Below, piece by piece: positions 1 through 7,367 of a stretch of 18,203 nucleotides of DNA. Made by a program: the position numbers and the translations under genes. The DNA comes from CAYGTS01 sp964352905 (GTDB lineage Bacteria; Pseudomonadota; Gammaproteobacteria; JAHCLG01). The notes under the pieces were generated by a model, which was not told where the DNA came from, did not search any database, and saw only the letters and a program-made list of their open reading frames with translations. Within the stretch, counting starts at the first letter, position 1. Every line of letters starts with the position of its first letter. Location: positions 1-18,203 of the forward strand of contig CAYGTS010000039.1 in the NCBI GenBank assembly GCA_964352905.1, read 5' to 3'.

Positions 1-1
1 A

Positions 2-52
2 CCAAATCTGAACGTTCTTGGTAAATACTGGCCTAACGGGGTGAGTAGATAC
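2..52 (+). repeat. 51-bp dispersed repeat, copy A
   Basis: The unit starts CCAAATCTGAACGTTCTTGG and ends GTGAGTAGATAC. The same unit recurs on the minus strand at 2859-2909 and on the plus strand at 7312-7363, with almost the same length each time (51, 51 and 52 bp). The core GAACGTTC is a perfect palindrome flanked by CCAA and TTGG half-sites. Copies A and C are the closest pair. Function is unknown. Confidence 0.8.
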
Positions 53-107
53 CTTATTTCTTATTATCTATACCCAAAGCGATTAGAAATTAGGTCACCG
101 GGATCGT

Positions 108-141
108 CGTCATTGCGAGCACAAAGTGCGAAGCAATCCAG
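108..141. repeat. CGTCATTGCGAGC-type hairpin repeat
   Basis: The sequence reads CGTCATTGCGAGC, then a short loop region, then GCGAAGCAATCCAG. ATTGC (112-116) pairs with GCAAT (133-137), and GCAC (119-122) pairs with GTGC (126-129) around an AAA loop. Short palindromes of this wording are familiar as dispersed intergenic repeats in Rickettsia, Legionella and related genomes. That family link is from memory. Only one copy is present in this window. Confidence 0.6.
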
Positions 142-230
142 GGTTAGGATCTTCGATTTTGCAATATTCCACTGTGCAAGCTAGCGATTCTACCGCATTA
201 ACTAATATCACCTTAACCTCTAATTCAGTG

Positions 231-278
231 CAGCAATTCCCGCTGTAGCTGGGAACAGCCATATTTGGGCAATCTCAC
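231..278 (+). repeat. 48-bp dispersed repeat, copy 1
   Basis: This stretch, CAGCAATTCCCGCTGTAGCT through GGGCAATCTCAC, matches 18149-18196 at 45 of 48 positions. It contains a small TTCCC/GGGAA hairpin and the phrase GCCATATTTGGGC. It overlaps the stop codon of epmA on the minus strand (TGA, 277-275). The rest of the 1-274 gap holds nothing else I can identify beyond copy A of the 51-bp repeat and the hairpin at 108-141. Confidence 0.8.
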
Positions 279-1219
279 GCCCTATCAAATCCAAAACTCA
301 TGACATCACTTAATTGATTTTGTTTTGTTGCCAGCATTATTAAGCGATCAATTCCAAGTGCAACACCGGCGCAATCCGGTAATCCATGTTGTAATGCTTG
401 TAAAAAGTTGTCATCAATCGGAATAATACTTTGTTGCTGTTGCGCGCGATACTGATTATTCGCCATAAAACGTTGCTGTTGCTGTTTAAAATCGGTTAGT
501 TCATGGAAACCATTGCCCAATTCTAAACCATCACAATACACTTCAAAGCGCGCGGCAACCTCATCATTAATTTTTGCTAAGGCAGCTTGTGAGGCGGGAA
601 AGTCATAAATAAATAAAATCGGGATAGTTTTAAGTTGTGGTTCAATGCAGTGCGTTAAAATAAGATTTAACCAATCATCTTTGGTCGTTAATTGCAAATT
701 CTGGAATTGCTCTTTACATTGCGCGTTAGCAAAATTTTTTAACTCATTCGTATTACTAATAAAAGGATCGAATTTACAATACTCTAAAAATAATTCACGA
801 TAACTCAGTTTTTTTATTTCCGGTATTTTTAAAATCAGCTGTAATAGTTCCGCCACTTCTTGCATTAAATCATGCTGATCAAAACCAATACGATACCATT
901 CAAGCATGCTAAATTCCGGATTGTGTTGCCGTCCTTGTTCATCAACACGAAACGCTTTACTCATTTGATAGATGCAACCACTGCCTTTAGCCAGCAAACG
1001 CTTCATGTGAAATTCAGGTGAGGTTTGTAAATAATATTTTGTATGATGATAATTTAATTGAAACGATTCAATGTGTGGATCGGGATTAGTTGAACGCGAC
1101 AATAAAGGCGTTTCAACTTCCAAGACATGACGTGCTGAAAAAAAATCACGCATGGTTGTGATTATTTCAGCACGCTTTCTTAAAACTAAAATTTCAGCAC
1201 TTGGCTGCCAACTACTCAT
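275..1219 (-). CDS. epmA: EF-P--(R)-beta-lysine ligase EpmA (class II LysRS paralogue)
   Basis: EpmA activates (R)-beta-lysine with ATP and attaches it to the conserved Lys of elongation factor P. It resembles the catalytic core of class II lysyl-tRNA synthetase without the anticodon-binding domain. The 314-aa length matches the family (about 325). Visible signatures are LQTSPEFHMKRLL (residues 64-76), class II motif 2 around FRVDE...HNPEFSMLEWY (about 90-109), and motif 3 near the C-terminus as GVALGIDRLIML. The chain ends in the family-typical DRA. I chose the ATG at 1219 because MSSWQPSA aligns with the known N-terminus; an upstream ATG at 1258 would add 13 unsupported residues. The start overlaps the last codons of efp by 8 nt and has no clear Shine-Dalgarno sequence, which suggests translational coupling with efp. 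Confidence 0.96.
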   Translation of the reverse strand: MSSWQPSAEILVLRKRAEIITTMRDFFSARHVLEVETPLLSRSTNPDPHIESFQLNYHHTKYYLQTSPEFHMKRLLAKGSGCIYQMSKAFRVDEQGRQHNPEFSMLEWYRIGFDQHDLMQEVAELLQLILKIPEIKKLSYRELFLEYCKFDPFISNTNELKNFANAQCKEQFQNLQLTTKDDWLNLILTHCIEPQLKTIPILFIYDFPASQAALAKINDEVAARFEVYCDGLELGNGFHELTDFKQQQQRFMANNQYRAQQQQSIIPIDDNFLQALQHGLPDCAGVALGIDRLIMLATKQNQLSDVMSFGFDRA

Positions 1220-1784
1220 CTTTGGCGCGTGAAACGTATTCGCCGCTGCGTGTATCAACTTTGATTAATTCATCTTGTTGCACGAACAAGGGCACACGCA
1301 CCACTGCACCGGTTTCTAACGTTGCGGGTTTGCCACCACCCGAACTGGTATCCCCTTTTAAGCCGGGATCGGTTTCAACAATTTTTAAGACCACAAAGTT
1401 GGGGGGTGTGACCGCAAGCGGCGTACCATTCCATAAGGTCATGATGCATTGATCTTGATCTTTTAACCACAGTTTGGCTTCAGCCATGATGGTTGCGTTT
1501 GCTGCGTATTGTTCAAATGAGGTTGGGTTCATAAAATGCCAATATTCACCATCGTAGTAAAGAAATTGCACATCAATATCGGTTACATCCGCTGCTTCAA
1601 CCGATTCACCTGATTTATAGGTGCGCTCTAGCACGCGGCCGGTTTTTAAGTTGCGAATTCTAACGCGATTAAACGCTTGGCCTTTGCCGGGTTTTACAAA
1701 TTCATTTTCAATGATTGAGCAAGGATCGCTGTCGATCATTATTTTAAGACCGCTCTTGAATTCATTGGTAGAATATGATGCCAT
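1212..1784 (-). CDS. efp: Elongation factor P
   Basis: EF-P binds ribosomes stalled at consecutive prolines and promotes peptide-bond formation. The 190-aa length is typical. The three-domain KOW/OB architecture is recognisable along the whole chain, from an N-terminus like MASYSTNEFKSGLKIM to the signature FVQQDELIKVDTRSGEYV at the C-terminus. The modification loop reads FVKPGKGQ with Lys34 at the position that EpmA lysylates. A Shine-Dalgarno AAAGG lies 9 nt before the ATG (1798-1794, minus strand). epmA follows with an 8-nt overlap and epmB diverges 35 nt away. The substrate of the modification pathway and two of its enzymes are therefore adjacent. Confidence 0.98.
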   Translation of the reverse strand: MASYSTNEFKSGLKIMIDSDPCSIIENEFVKPGKGQAFNRVRIRNLKTGRVLERTYKSGESVEAADVTDIDVQFLYYDGEYWHFMNPTSFEQYAANATIMAEAKLWLKDQDQCIMTLWNGTPLAVTPPNFVVLKIVETDPGLKGDTSSGGGKPATLETGAVVRVPLFVQQDELIKVDTRSGEYVSRAKDE

Positions 1785-1819
1785 GTATTGTTACCTTTGT
1801 TAAAAATAAAGAAGTCGCT

Positions 1820-2827
1820 ATGATACCGGAAATAAATCCATTTGTTGAGCACTATGAATGGCAAAAGCAGTTGCGCAATGGGGTACGTGATGTTAAGCAG
1901 TTACTTAACTTGCTGAATCTTGATGTTGCCAACACACCTTACGCAAAATTGGCCGATCAACAATTCCCACTGCGCGTACCCTTAAGCTTTGTTGCGCGTA
2001 TGCAATCAGGCGAGCTGTTTGATCCGCTGTTGCAACAAGTTTTGCCCGTTGAAGATGAACTCAACAATCCCAGTGATTTTAGTGTTGATCCGTTACAGGA
2101 AGCAAATAGTAATGTGCTGCCCGGTCTTTTGCATAAATATCACGGTCGTGTTTTGCTAACAGTGGCAAGCGCTTGTGCGATTAATTGTCGTTATTGTTTT
2201 CGCCGCCATTTTCCGTATCAAGAAAATAGTTTAACTAAAGAACGCTTGCAGGCGATTGTAGATTACATTAAGCACGATTCTTCAATTAAAGAAGTGATTT
2301 TAAGCGGTGGCGATCCCTTGGTGGCAAAGGATGATTATCTTGCTAAACTCATTACTGCGTTAGCAACGATTAATCATTTAACCACGGTACGCATGCATAG
2401 CCGATTGCCCATCGTTTTGCCCGAACGGATCACAGAAAATTTTATTCAAACGATAACGTTTACACGCTTAAAAGCGATCATGGTGGTACATTGCAATCAC
2501 CCACAAGAAATCAATAATGATGTTTCGCAGAAATTATTAATGTTATCTAAGGCCGGGATCCCCGTTTTAAATCAATCGGTCTTATTAAAAAACATTAATG
2601 ATGATGCCGCTGTCTTAGCCGATCTGAGTCAACGTTTATTTGCTGCCAACGTATTACCTTATTATTTGCATTGTCTTGATAAGGTAAAAGGCAGTGCGCA
2701 TTTTTTTGTGCCTGAAGATAATGCTATTAAGTTAATTAATGCGTTACGTGAGCAATTACCTGGTTACTTAGTGCCTAAATTAGTAAAAGAAAAGGCTGGC
2801 GATAAAAGTAAAACCATTGTCGTTTAA
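1820..2827 (+). CDS. epmB: EF-P-specific lysine 2,3-aminomutase EpmB (radical SAM)
   Basis: EpmB converts L-alpha-lysine to (R)-beta-lysine, the substrate of EpmA, using SAM, a [4Fe-4S] cluster and PLP. The cluster motif is CAINCRYCFRRHF, with Cys119, Cys123 and Cys126 in a CxxxCxxC spacing. E. coli EpmB has these one residue later. Other family marks are VLPGLLHKYHGR before the motif, SGGDPL after it, HSRLPIVLPERI, and PYYLHCLDKVKGSAHF near the C-terminus. The 335-aa length fits the family (about 342). ATG codons at 1775 and 1778 would add 14-15 residues and run into the efp start. I prefer 1820 because of the Cys spacing and the AAAGAAG just upstream. Confidence 0.94.
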   Translation: MIPEINPFVEHYEWQKQLRNGVRDVKQLLNLLNLDVANTPYAKLADQQFPLRVPLSFVARMQSGELFDPLLQQVLPVEDELNNPSDFSVDPLQEANSNVLPGLLHKYHGRVLLTVASACAINCRYCFRRHFPYQENSLTKERLQAIVDYIKHDSSIKEVILSGGDPLVAKDDYLAKLITALATINHLTTVRMHSRLPIVLPERITENFIQTITFTRLKAIMVVHCNHPQEINNDVSQKLLMLSKAGIPVLNQSVLLKNINDDAAVLADLSQRLFAANVLPYYLHCLDKVKGSAHFFVPEDNAIKLINALREQLPGYLVPKLVKEKAGDKSKTIVV

Positions 2828-2850
2828 AAAGGTTATAACAATATGATGAA

Positions 2851-2942
2851 GATCGAAGGTATCTGCTCACCCCCTTTAGCTTTATATTTACCAGAACGTT
2901 CAAATTTGGCGTTCCCTGCTACGGAGTGAGTAGTTACGATCG
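2851..2942. repeat. MITE-like palindromic element containing the 51-bp repeat (copy C)
   Basis: The ends are imperfect inverted repeats: GATCGAAGGTATCTGCTCAC (2851-2870) against GTGAGTAGTTACGATCG (2926-2942). Inside, on the minus strand from 2909 to 2859, lies copy C of the 51-bp unit. Next to it is GTAGCAGGGAAC, which resembles part of the 48-bp repeat. The element fills the gap between the convergent epmB and pip genes, where its folded RNA could act as a bidirectional terminator. That role is inferred from position only. Confidence 0.6.
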
Positions 2943-2952
2943 AAGTACTTTT

Positions 2953-3909
2953 TTAAGCTGCTCGGTTCAAATGTGCCATATCTTTGGTGGCACGAATTAA
3001 CGCATCAATAATTGCAGGCTCATCTGCTGAATGGCCAGCATCACGAATAATGTTTAATTGTGAAATCGGCCAAGCCAAATGTAATACCCAGGCATTATCA
3101 AGCAGGCACACCATGTCATAACGGCCATGAATAATGATACCAGGAATATCTTTAATATTATCAATATGATTAATGATTTGGTTTTCTTCAATGAAACAAT
3201 GATTTTTTAAATAATGGCATTCGATTCTTGCCCACGGTAAAGCACGTACGGGATCAGCAATTTCTTCAAGTAAATGGGGATTAGGGTTAAGCGTTGCGCA
3301 ACGCCCTTCCCATAAAGCCCACGCTTTAGCAAACGCCATGCGTGTTAATTCATCGTAACCAAATAAACGCGAATGATATGCCGCTAGCATATTGTTACGT
3401 TCTGCCTTTGGAATAGCCGCAACAAAGTCTTCCCAAAAATCAGGGAAAATTTGTTTTAAGCCGGATTGAAAAAGCCATTGGCGATCGCATTCACGATTTA
3501 AATAAACACCTCGTAAAATCAAACCTAATACGTTTTCGGGATGCTGCTCGGCATAGAGCAAACTTAACGTTGCCCCCCACGAACCACCAAATAAAACCCA
3601 ACGATCAATGTTTAAAAATTCACGAATTTTTTCCATGTCATCAATTAAAGTTTGAGTATTATTGTTATCCACATTACCGTGTGGTGTTGAACGGCCACAA
3701 CCGCGTTGATCAAAGACAACAATGCGATAAATATTCGGATCAAAATAACGACGCGAATCTTCTGAACTGCCAAATCCTGGCCCACCATGCACGAATAAAA
3801 TTGGTAAACCGTTTGGTTCGCCACATTCTTCTAAATAAAGCTGGTGCGTTTCATCAACCGCAAGCGTGTGCTTTTTATAAGGCCGGATGGCCGGGTATAG
3901 GATTAACAT
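2953..3909 (-). CDS. pip: Proline iminopeptidase (alpha/beta hydrolase, MEROPS S33)
   Basis: This cytoplasmic peptidase releases N-terminal proline from peptides. At 318 aa it matches the family. The oxyanion-hole segment HGGPGFG is at 41-47, and FDQRGCGRSTPH follows at 66-77. The nucleophile elbow GGSWG gives Ser110; Asp265 in GRYDMVC and His293 in DAGHSADEP complete the triad, spaced as in the Xanthomonas enzyme. There is no signal peptide. The gene is convergent with epmB and divergent from ald. A weak Shine-Dalgarno (AGGGA) lies about 12 nt upstream of the ATG. Minus-strand TATAAT hexamers at 3947-3942 and 3934-3929 are candidate -10 boxes without a convincing -35. The acyl side could accept other substrates; assignment to pip rests on overall similarity. 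Confidence 0.93.
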   Translation of the reverse strand: MLILYPAIRPYKKHTLAVDETHQLYLEECGEPNGLPILFVHGGPGFGSSEDSRRYFDPNIYRIVVFDQRGCGRSTPHGNVDNNNTQTLIDDMEKIREFLNIDRWVLFGGSWGATLSLLYAEQHPENVLGLILRGVYLNRECDRQWLFQSGLKQIFPDFWEDFVAAIPKAERNNMLAAYHSRLFGYDELTRMAFAKAWALWEGRCATLNPNPHLLEEIADPVRALPWARIECHYLKNHCFIEENQIINHIDNIKDIPGIIIHGRYDMVCLLDNAWVLHLAWPISQLNIIRDAGHSADEPAIIDALIRATKDMAHLNRAA

Positions 3910-4007
3910 AGATGACTTATTCCCTGTGATTATATTGATTTATTATAAAGTAAAATTTAATGCTTAAGGAATTTTTATTATATGTCATAAGTATGAAAAA
4001 GGCCCTC

Positions 4008-4035
4008 TTGCTGTTTTTTATGATGTTAGTATAAT
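4008..4035 (+). promoter_or_regulatory. Candidate sigma-70 promoter of ald
   Basis: A consensus -10 TATAAT lies at 4030-4035. A weak -35 TTGCTG at 4008-4013 precedes it with a 16-bp spacer. Predicted transcription starts near 4042 and leaves a leader of about 40 nt ending in the strong Shine-Dalgarno GGAG (4072-4075), 7 nt before the ald ATG. Confidence 0.5.
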
Positions 4036-4082
4036 GCGCCGTTTATCCTTTATTAATAAAATACATATGTTGGAGTCCCCCT

Positions 4083-5201
4083 ATGATAGTTGGTGTGCCT
4101 AAAGAAATAAAAAATCGCGAATATCGAGTTGGCTTGGTACCAGCAAGCGTTAGAGAATTAGTTCATCATGGCCATAAAGTCATGATTGAATCGGGGGCAG
4201 GCGAAGGCATTGGCCTTAGTAATGAGCTGTATGTGGAAGCCGGTGCCAGCATTGTTAATTCAGCCAGTGATGTTTTCGAAAAAGCAAACTTGATTGTAAA
4301 AGTCAAAGAACCGCAAGAATCCGAATGCAATATGCTAAGCGCAGGCCAAGTATTGTTTTGTTATTTACATTTAGCACCCGATCCTAAACAAACAGAAGCC
4401 TTAGTTAAATCAGGCTGCACGGCGATTGCCTATGAAACGGTAACGGATCGCCATGGCCGTTTGCCGTTATTATCCCCTATGAGTGAGGTGGCAGGCCGCT
4501 TATCGATTCAAGCAGGCGCACACTGCTTAGAAAAAGCTACCGGTGGTTTTGGGATTTTATTAGGCGGTGTACCCGGTGTTGCCCCTGCACGCGTTGTCGT
4601 GATTGGTGGTGGTGTTGTGGGTACCAATGCGATCCGCATGGCAATGGGTATGGAAGCCTATGTCACTGTGCTTGATAAATCTTTAGATCGCTTGCAACAG
4701 CTCGATTTACAATTTGGTTCAAAATTAAATACCATTTATGCAACCAAAGAAGCCATTGAACAATATGTTTCTGCTGCTGATTTAGTTGTCGGTGCAGTAT
4801 TAGTTCCCGGTGCGGCTGCTCCTAAATTAGTCTCGCATGAGTTAATTCAAAAGATGCGTAACGGTACCGTTGTGGTTGATGTTGCGATTGATCAAGGTGG
4901 TTGTTTTGCAACATCAAAACCCACAACGCATGATAATCCAACTTATGTCGTTGATGGTGTGATCCACTATTGTGTAACTAATATGCCTGGCAACGTACCT
5001 TACACTGCAACGTTTGCACTGAGTAATGCAACCTTACCATTTGTAATTGATTTAGCCAATAAAGGTTATAAGAAAGCTTTGGAAGACGATCCGCATCTGT
5101 TAAATGGTTTGAATGTTCATAATGGTATGATTACGTATCAAGCAGTGGCTACTGCTTTGGATAAAGTTTTTGTGCCTGCGTTAGATGCGATCCACCAATA
5201 A
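4083..5201 (+). CDS. ald: Alanine dehydrogenase
   Basis: This enzyme catalyses NAD-dependent oxidative deamination of L-alanine to pyruvate and ammonium, or the reverse, and works as a cytosolic oligomer. The chain opens MIVGVPKEIKNREYRVGL and is 372 aa, the normal size. Substrate-site residues known from the family are all present: Arg15, Lys75 in VKVKEP, His96 in YLHLA, and Asp270 in VDVAIDQGG. The Rossmann fold shows as VVVIGGGVVGTNA (171-183) with Asp198 as the NAD-ribose-binding acid. GGAG 7 nt upstream supports the start. The gene stands alone with its own promoter and a palindromic repeat directly downstream. In amino-acid-using bacteria this enzyme feeds alanine into pyruvate; that role here is inference. 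Confidence 0.97.
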   Translation: MIVGVPKEIKNREYRVGLVPASVRELVHHGHKVMIESGAGEGIGLSNELYVEAGASIVNSASDVFEKANLIVKVKEPQESECNMLSAGQVLFCYLHLAPDPKQTEALVKSGCTAIAYETVTDRHGRLPLLSPMSEVAGRLSIQAGAHCLEKATGGFGILLGGVPGVAPARVVVIGGGVVGTNAIRMAMGMEAYVTVLDKSLDRLQQLDLQFGSKLNTIYATKEAIEQYVSAADLVVGAVLVPGAAAPKLVSHELIQKMRNGTVVVDVAIDQGGCFATSKPTTHDNPTYVVDGVIHYCVTNMPGNVPYTATFALSNATLPFVIDLANKGYKKALEDDPHLLNGLNVHNGMITYQAVATALDKVFVPALDAIHQ

Positions 5202-5218
5202 ATAGACTTAGGGCAGAT

Positions 5219-5280
5219 TTCCCGGCGTGAGGTTGAATTACTCAGAACGGCCGAAAGGTCGTTCACAGCGGCGCCGGGAA
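5219..5280. repeat. CCCGGCG palindromic repeat with inner hairpin, copy 1
   Basis: The outer arms TTCCCGGCG (5219-5227) and CGCCGGGAA (5272-5280) are perfect inverted repeats. Inside, GAACGGCC (5245-5252) pairs with GGTCGTTC (5257-5264) around a GAAA loop, with one G-T wobble. The left part, CCCGGCGTGA...GAAT.ACTCA, matches the repeat at 7175. A run of eight T follows at 5299-5306, so the structure may also end ald transcription, although the T-run is about 19 nt from the stem. Confidence 0.7.
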
Positions 5281-5295
5281 TTGCTGAGTTAGGGC

Positions 5296-5323
5296 TTGTT
5301 TTTTTTATCAAACACCTTATTAT
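5296..5323 (+). promoter_or_regulatory. Candidate promoter of the 597-aa gene
   Basis: TTGTTT (5296-5301) and TATTAT (5318-5323) are separated by 16 bp. The leader would be about 26 nt and includes AAGGA at 5342-5346, 9 nt before the ATG. Several AT-rich alternatives exist, so the exact boxes are uncertain. Confidence 0.35.
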
Positions 5324-5355
5324 CAATTAGAAGGGATAATTAAGGATAATGAACT

Positions 5356-7149
5356 ATGTCTTATGGATCAAGACCACCTGCACCGCCTCCTTCGCCAGTA
5401 ACACCAACACATGTTGATACCATCTCGATTGATCAAGGTGATAGTGATATTTCAGATGATGATGCTACCAGCACAGCGGATTTTGATCCTTGCTATCCAG
5501 CATTTGATGAACAGACACTTTTTTTGCTCGAACAGTTACATCATAAATTATGGAAATGCTACGCTTCTTTATTAATCTTAGAAAATTTACCGCCAGATGT
5601 TACTAATCGGATCAACTTTCACCTAAGTACACTAGAAAGAGCCGATGAGTTGCTAACAGAACAACTCGGCCTTACTGCATTCTCCCCCGATAATACGCTT
5701 GGCCTTGAGGCTGCGATTGAGGAATGGAATCTTGCGTTATCCTCTTATACCTATCTTATTTATGTGAAAACCCGTGATGTGCTTGTTATAAATTATCTGT
5801 TGGAGCTATGCAAGTGTCATTTGATCCCTTTTAACATCGACTCAAACAGCTTAACACCCGGTACTTATTTAATTAATAAGATTAGCGCGGGTATTGAAGT
5901 GATCATAATCAGCCAAGCAGTTCCTGAGGATAACAATTTTCTCTTAGTAAATTTTCTGAAAAATCCAAACAATCTTCCTTTCGTTTATCCTGCTTTTCAG
6001 CTGATATTAAACAAGTTAAATTATCAGTACCTAGAACAAGCAAGCCAATTAGCACTTTATCGATTATTAAAGCAAATAAATTTCTTTGTTTTCCAAGCAG
6101 AATCTTCGATTCAACTAACACAAAACTGGCTTGCTAAAGTAGAAAATATTTTAGAAGCGCAAGCATTAACTTTTAAAGATAACATTCCGCCCACCGCACA
6201 ATTCCTAGCATTACTTTACTTTGATGCATGGCAAAATGAAAATACTCATGATGATATTTCTTGTAAACTTAGCAAATTGGTTGGTGATCAGCAGGCTGGC
6301 ATTGTTCTTGATTTAATCGATGTGATGTCACGTATCGCTAGACAAGATCCTGAGTACGTTGAATCAGGCTTGCATCCTTGCGCAAGTTTTTTATATCAGT
6401 CTCTGCAACTCAACTTAACTAAAGCTACCCAAGGACAGGCTACTACACAGCAACAACGGTATGGACTGTTTTCTAATGGCGATTCTGCTTGCTCTTGGAC
6501 TCTTTTAATCGAAGAAAATGCTCTGAGGTATTTAACAAATTCAAGCGAAGATTTAACCACTGATCTGAGCAACTTCCTTACAGAAGCTACATTTTTTGAT
6601 TCAGCCGTATCTGCTTTGAAATCAACCTTACTCCGTTTAAACAATAAGAACCTGGATAAATGCCTACCCTATGGTTTATTGCTGCTGCTAGAAAAGGCAC
6701 ATTTTTTCACACTAACGACAAACTCTACTATTATTCTTTCCCCTGATTATATCAGAGAGATAAAATCTATTTTAAAAAATGATCCTTTGCCTACACACCA
6801 AGGTGTTACACGTAGTGCGCAATTTTTAGCTTTAATTTATTTCGATGCTTGGCAAAATGAAAAAATGCGTGCCGATATTGAAACCAAACTGAATTGCTTG
6901 CTTGGCAACTCTGAGGTAAAAACTGTCATTAATCTACTTCATACGATATCAGAGCTTAAGCGGCTTTCACCGCTTTTAACTGAAAACTCTCTGGACAAAA
7001 CGAGGGACTTTATCCAAAAACAAAATTCTCAAATAACAATACCTCTCTTCTCTTGCTCACTTAATCTTTATAGTGCGATTACCAATCCCCAACAAGACTT
7101 AGATTCCAAACAAGTTACGGAAATTCGGCATCGGTGTCTCACGCTTTAA
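5356..7149 (+). CDS. Unrecognised 597-aa soluble protein with an internal 94-aa duplication
   Basis: I do not recognise a family. The first 50 residues look disordered: proline-rich (RPPAPPPSPVTP) and then acidic (GDSDISDDD). The rest is mostly leucine-rich helix with no signal peptide or membrane segment. Residues 232-325 and 439-532 align without a gap and share AQFLAL(L/I)YFDAWQNE, at 281-295 and 488-502, plus matched FF, I and L positions upstream. The two copies differ at about half of the codons in that motif by synonymous changes, so the duplication is old and protein-level constraint keeps it. AAGGA 9 nt before the ATG supports the start. The gene is monocistronic and flanked by palindromic repeats. 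A secreted effector is one possibility, but the C-terminus shows no clear type IV secretion signal. Confidence 0.85.
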   Translation: MSYGSRPPAPPPSPVTPTHVDTISIDQGDSDISDDDATSTADFDPCYPAFDEQTLFLLEQLHHKLWKCYASLLILENLPPDVTNRINFHLSTLERADELLTEQLGLTAFSPDNTLGLEAAIEEWNLALSSYTYLIYVKTRDVLVINYLLELCKCHLIPFNIDSNSLTPGTYLINKISAGIEVIIISQAVPEDNNFLLVNFLKNPNNLPFVYPAFQLILNKLNYQYLEQASQLALYRLLKQINFFVFQAESSIQLTQNWLAKVENILEAQALTFKDNIPPTAQFLALLYFDAWQNENTHDDISCKLSKLVGDQQAGIVLDLIDVMSRIARQDPEYVESGLHPCASFLYQSLQLNLTKATQGQATTQQQRYGLFSNGDSACSWTLLIEENALRYLTNSSEDLTTDLSNFLTEATFFDSAVSALKSTLLRLNNKNLDKCLPYGLLLLLEKAHFFTLTTNSTIILSPDYIREIKSILKNDPLPTHQGVTRSAQFLALIYFDAWQNEKMRADIETKLNCLLGNSEVKTVINLLHTISELKRLSPLLTENSLDKTRDFIQKQNSQITIPLFSCSLNLYSAITNPQQDLDSKQVTEIRHRCLTL

Positions 7150-7174
7150 TACAACCACTCCTATCTTACCATTG

Positions 7175-7226
7175 CCAGTAATTCCCGGCGTGATGTAGAA
7201 TGACTCAAGAGTGCCCATATTTGGGC
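7175..7226. repeat. CCCGGCG palindromic repeat, copy 2
   Basis: AATTCCCGGCGTGATGTAGA and the following GACTCA match the left half of the repeat at 5219. The unit ends in GCCCATATTTGGGC (7213-7226), a hairpin with a 5-bp GCCCA/TGGGC stem and TATT loop. The same phrase in shortened form ends the 48-bp repeats at 231 and 18149. It begins 25 nt after the stop of the 597-aa gene. Confidence 0.65.
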
Positions 7227-7308
7227 TAAAAACAGCGAAAATCTTTTACCGAAATGCTCATTTATTATGTATAAACTGCGCTTTCTCAAAAATATTTCGC
7301 TGTTTTTA
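7227..7308. repeat. Inverted repeat (14-bp arms) upstream of the permease
   Basis: TAAAAACAGCGAAA (7227-7240) is exactly complementary to TTTCGCTGTTTTTA (7295-7308), enclosing 54 nt. It directly joins the repeat at 7175 on one side and copy B of the 51-bp repeat on the other. The region 7175-7363 therefore looks like one composite MITE-like element. Confidence 0.7.
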
Positions 7309-7311
7309 TCG

Positions 7312-7363
7312 CCAAATCTAAACGTTCTTGGTAAATTCATAGTTTAATTTGCTGAATAGATAC
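7312..7363 (+). repeat. 51-bp dispersed repeat, copy B
   Basis: CCAAATCTAAACGTTCTTGG followed by GTAAAT, and TAGATAC at the far end, match copies at 2 and 2859 (minus). The middle has diverged. The unit stops 4 nt before the ATG of the permease, so it forms the immediate 5' leader of that gene. Confidence 0.75.
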
Positions 7364-7367
7364 AAAA

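Noticed and set aside
1220..1258. N-terminal extension of epmA from ATG 1258
   Set aside because: Thirteen extra residues lie inside efp in another frame and are not expected; MSSWQPS aligns with the known N-terminus.
1775..1819. N-terminal extension of epmB from ATG 1775
   Set aside because: It would reach into the efp start codon and add 15 residues. The Cys motif position (119/123/126) already matches the known family from the ATG at 1820. The extension cannot be fully excluded.
3570..3911. A 113-aa open frame on the plus strand opposite the iminopeptidase
   Set aside because: The opposite strand has intact catalytic-triad motifs; this frame is rich in His, Gln and Asn and has no recognisable domain.
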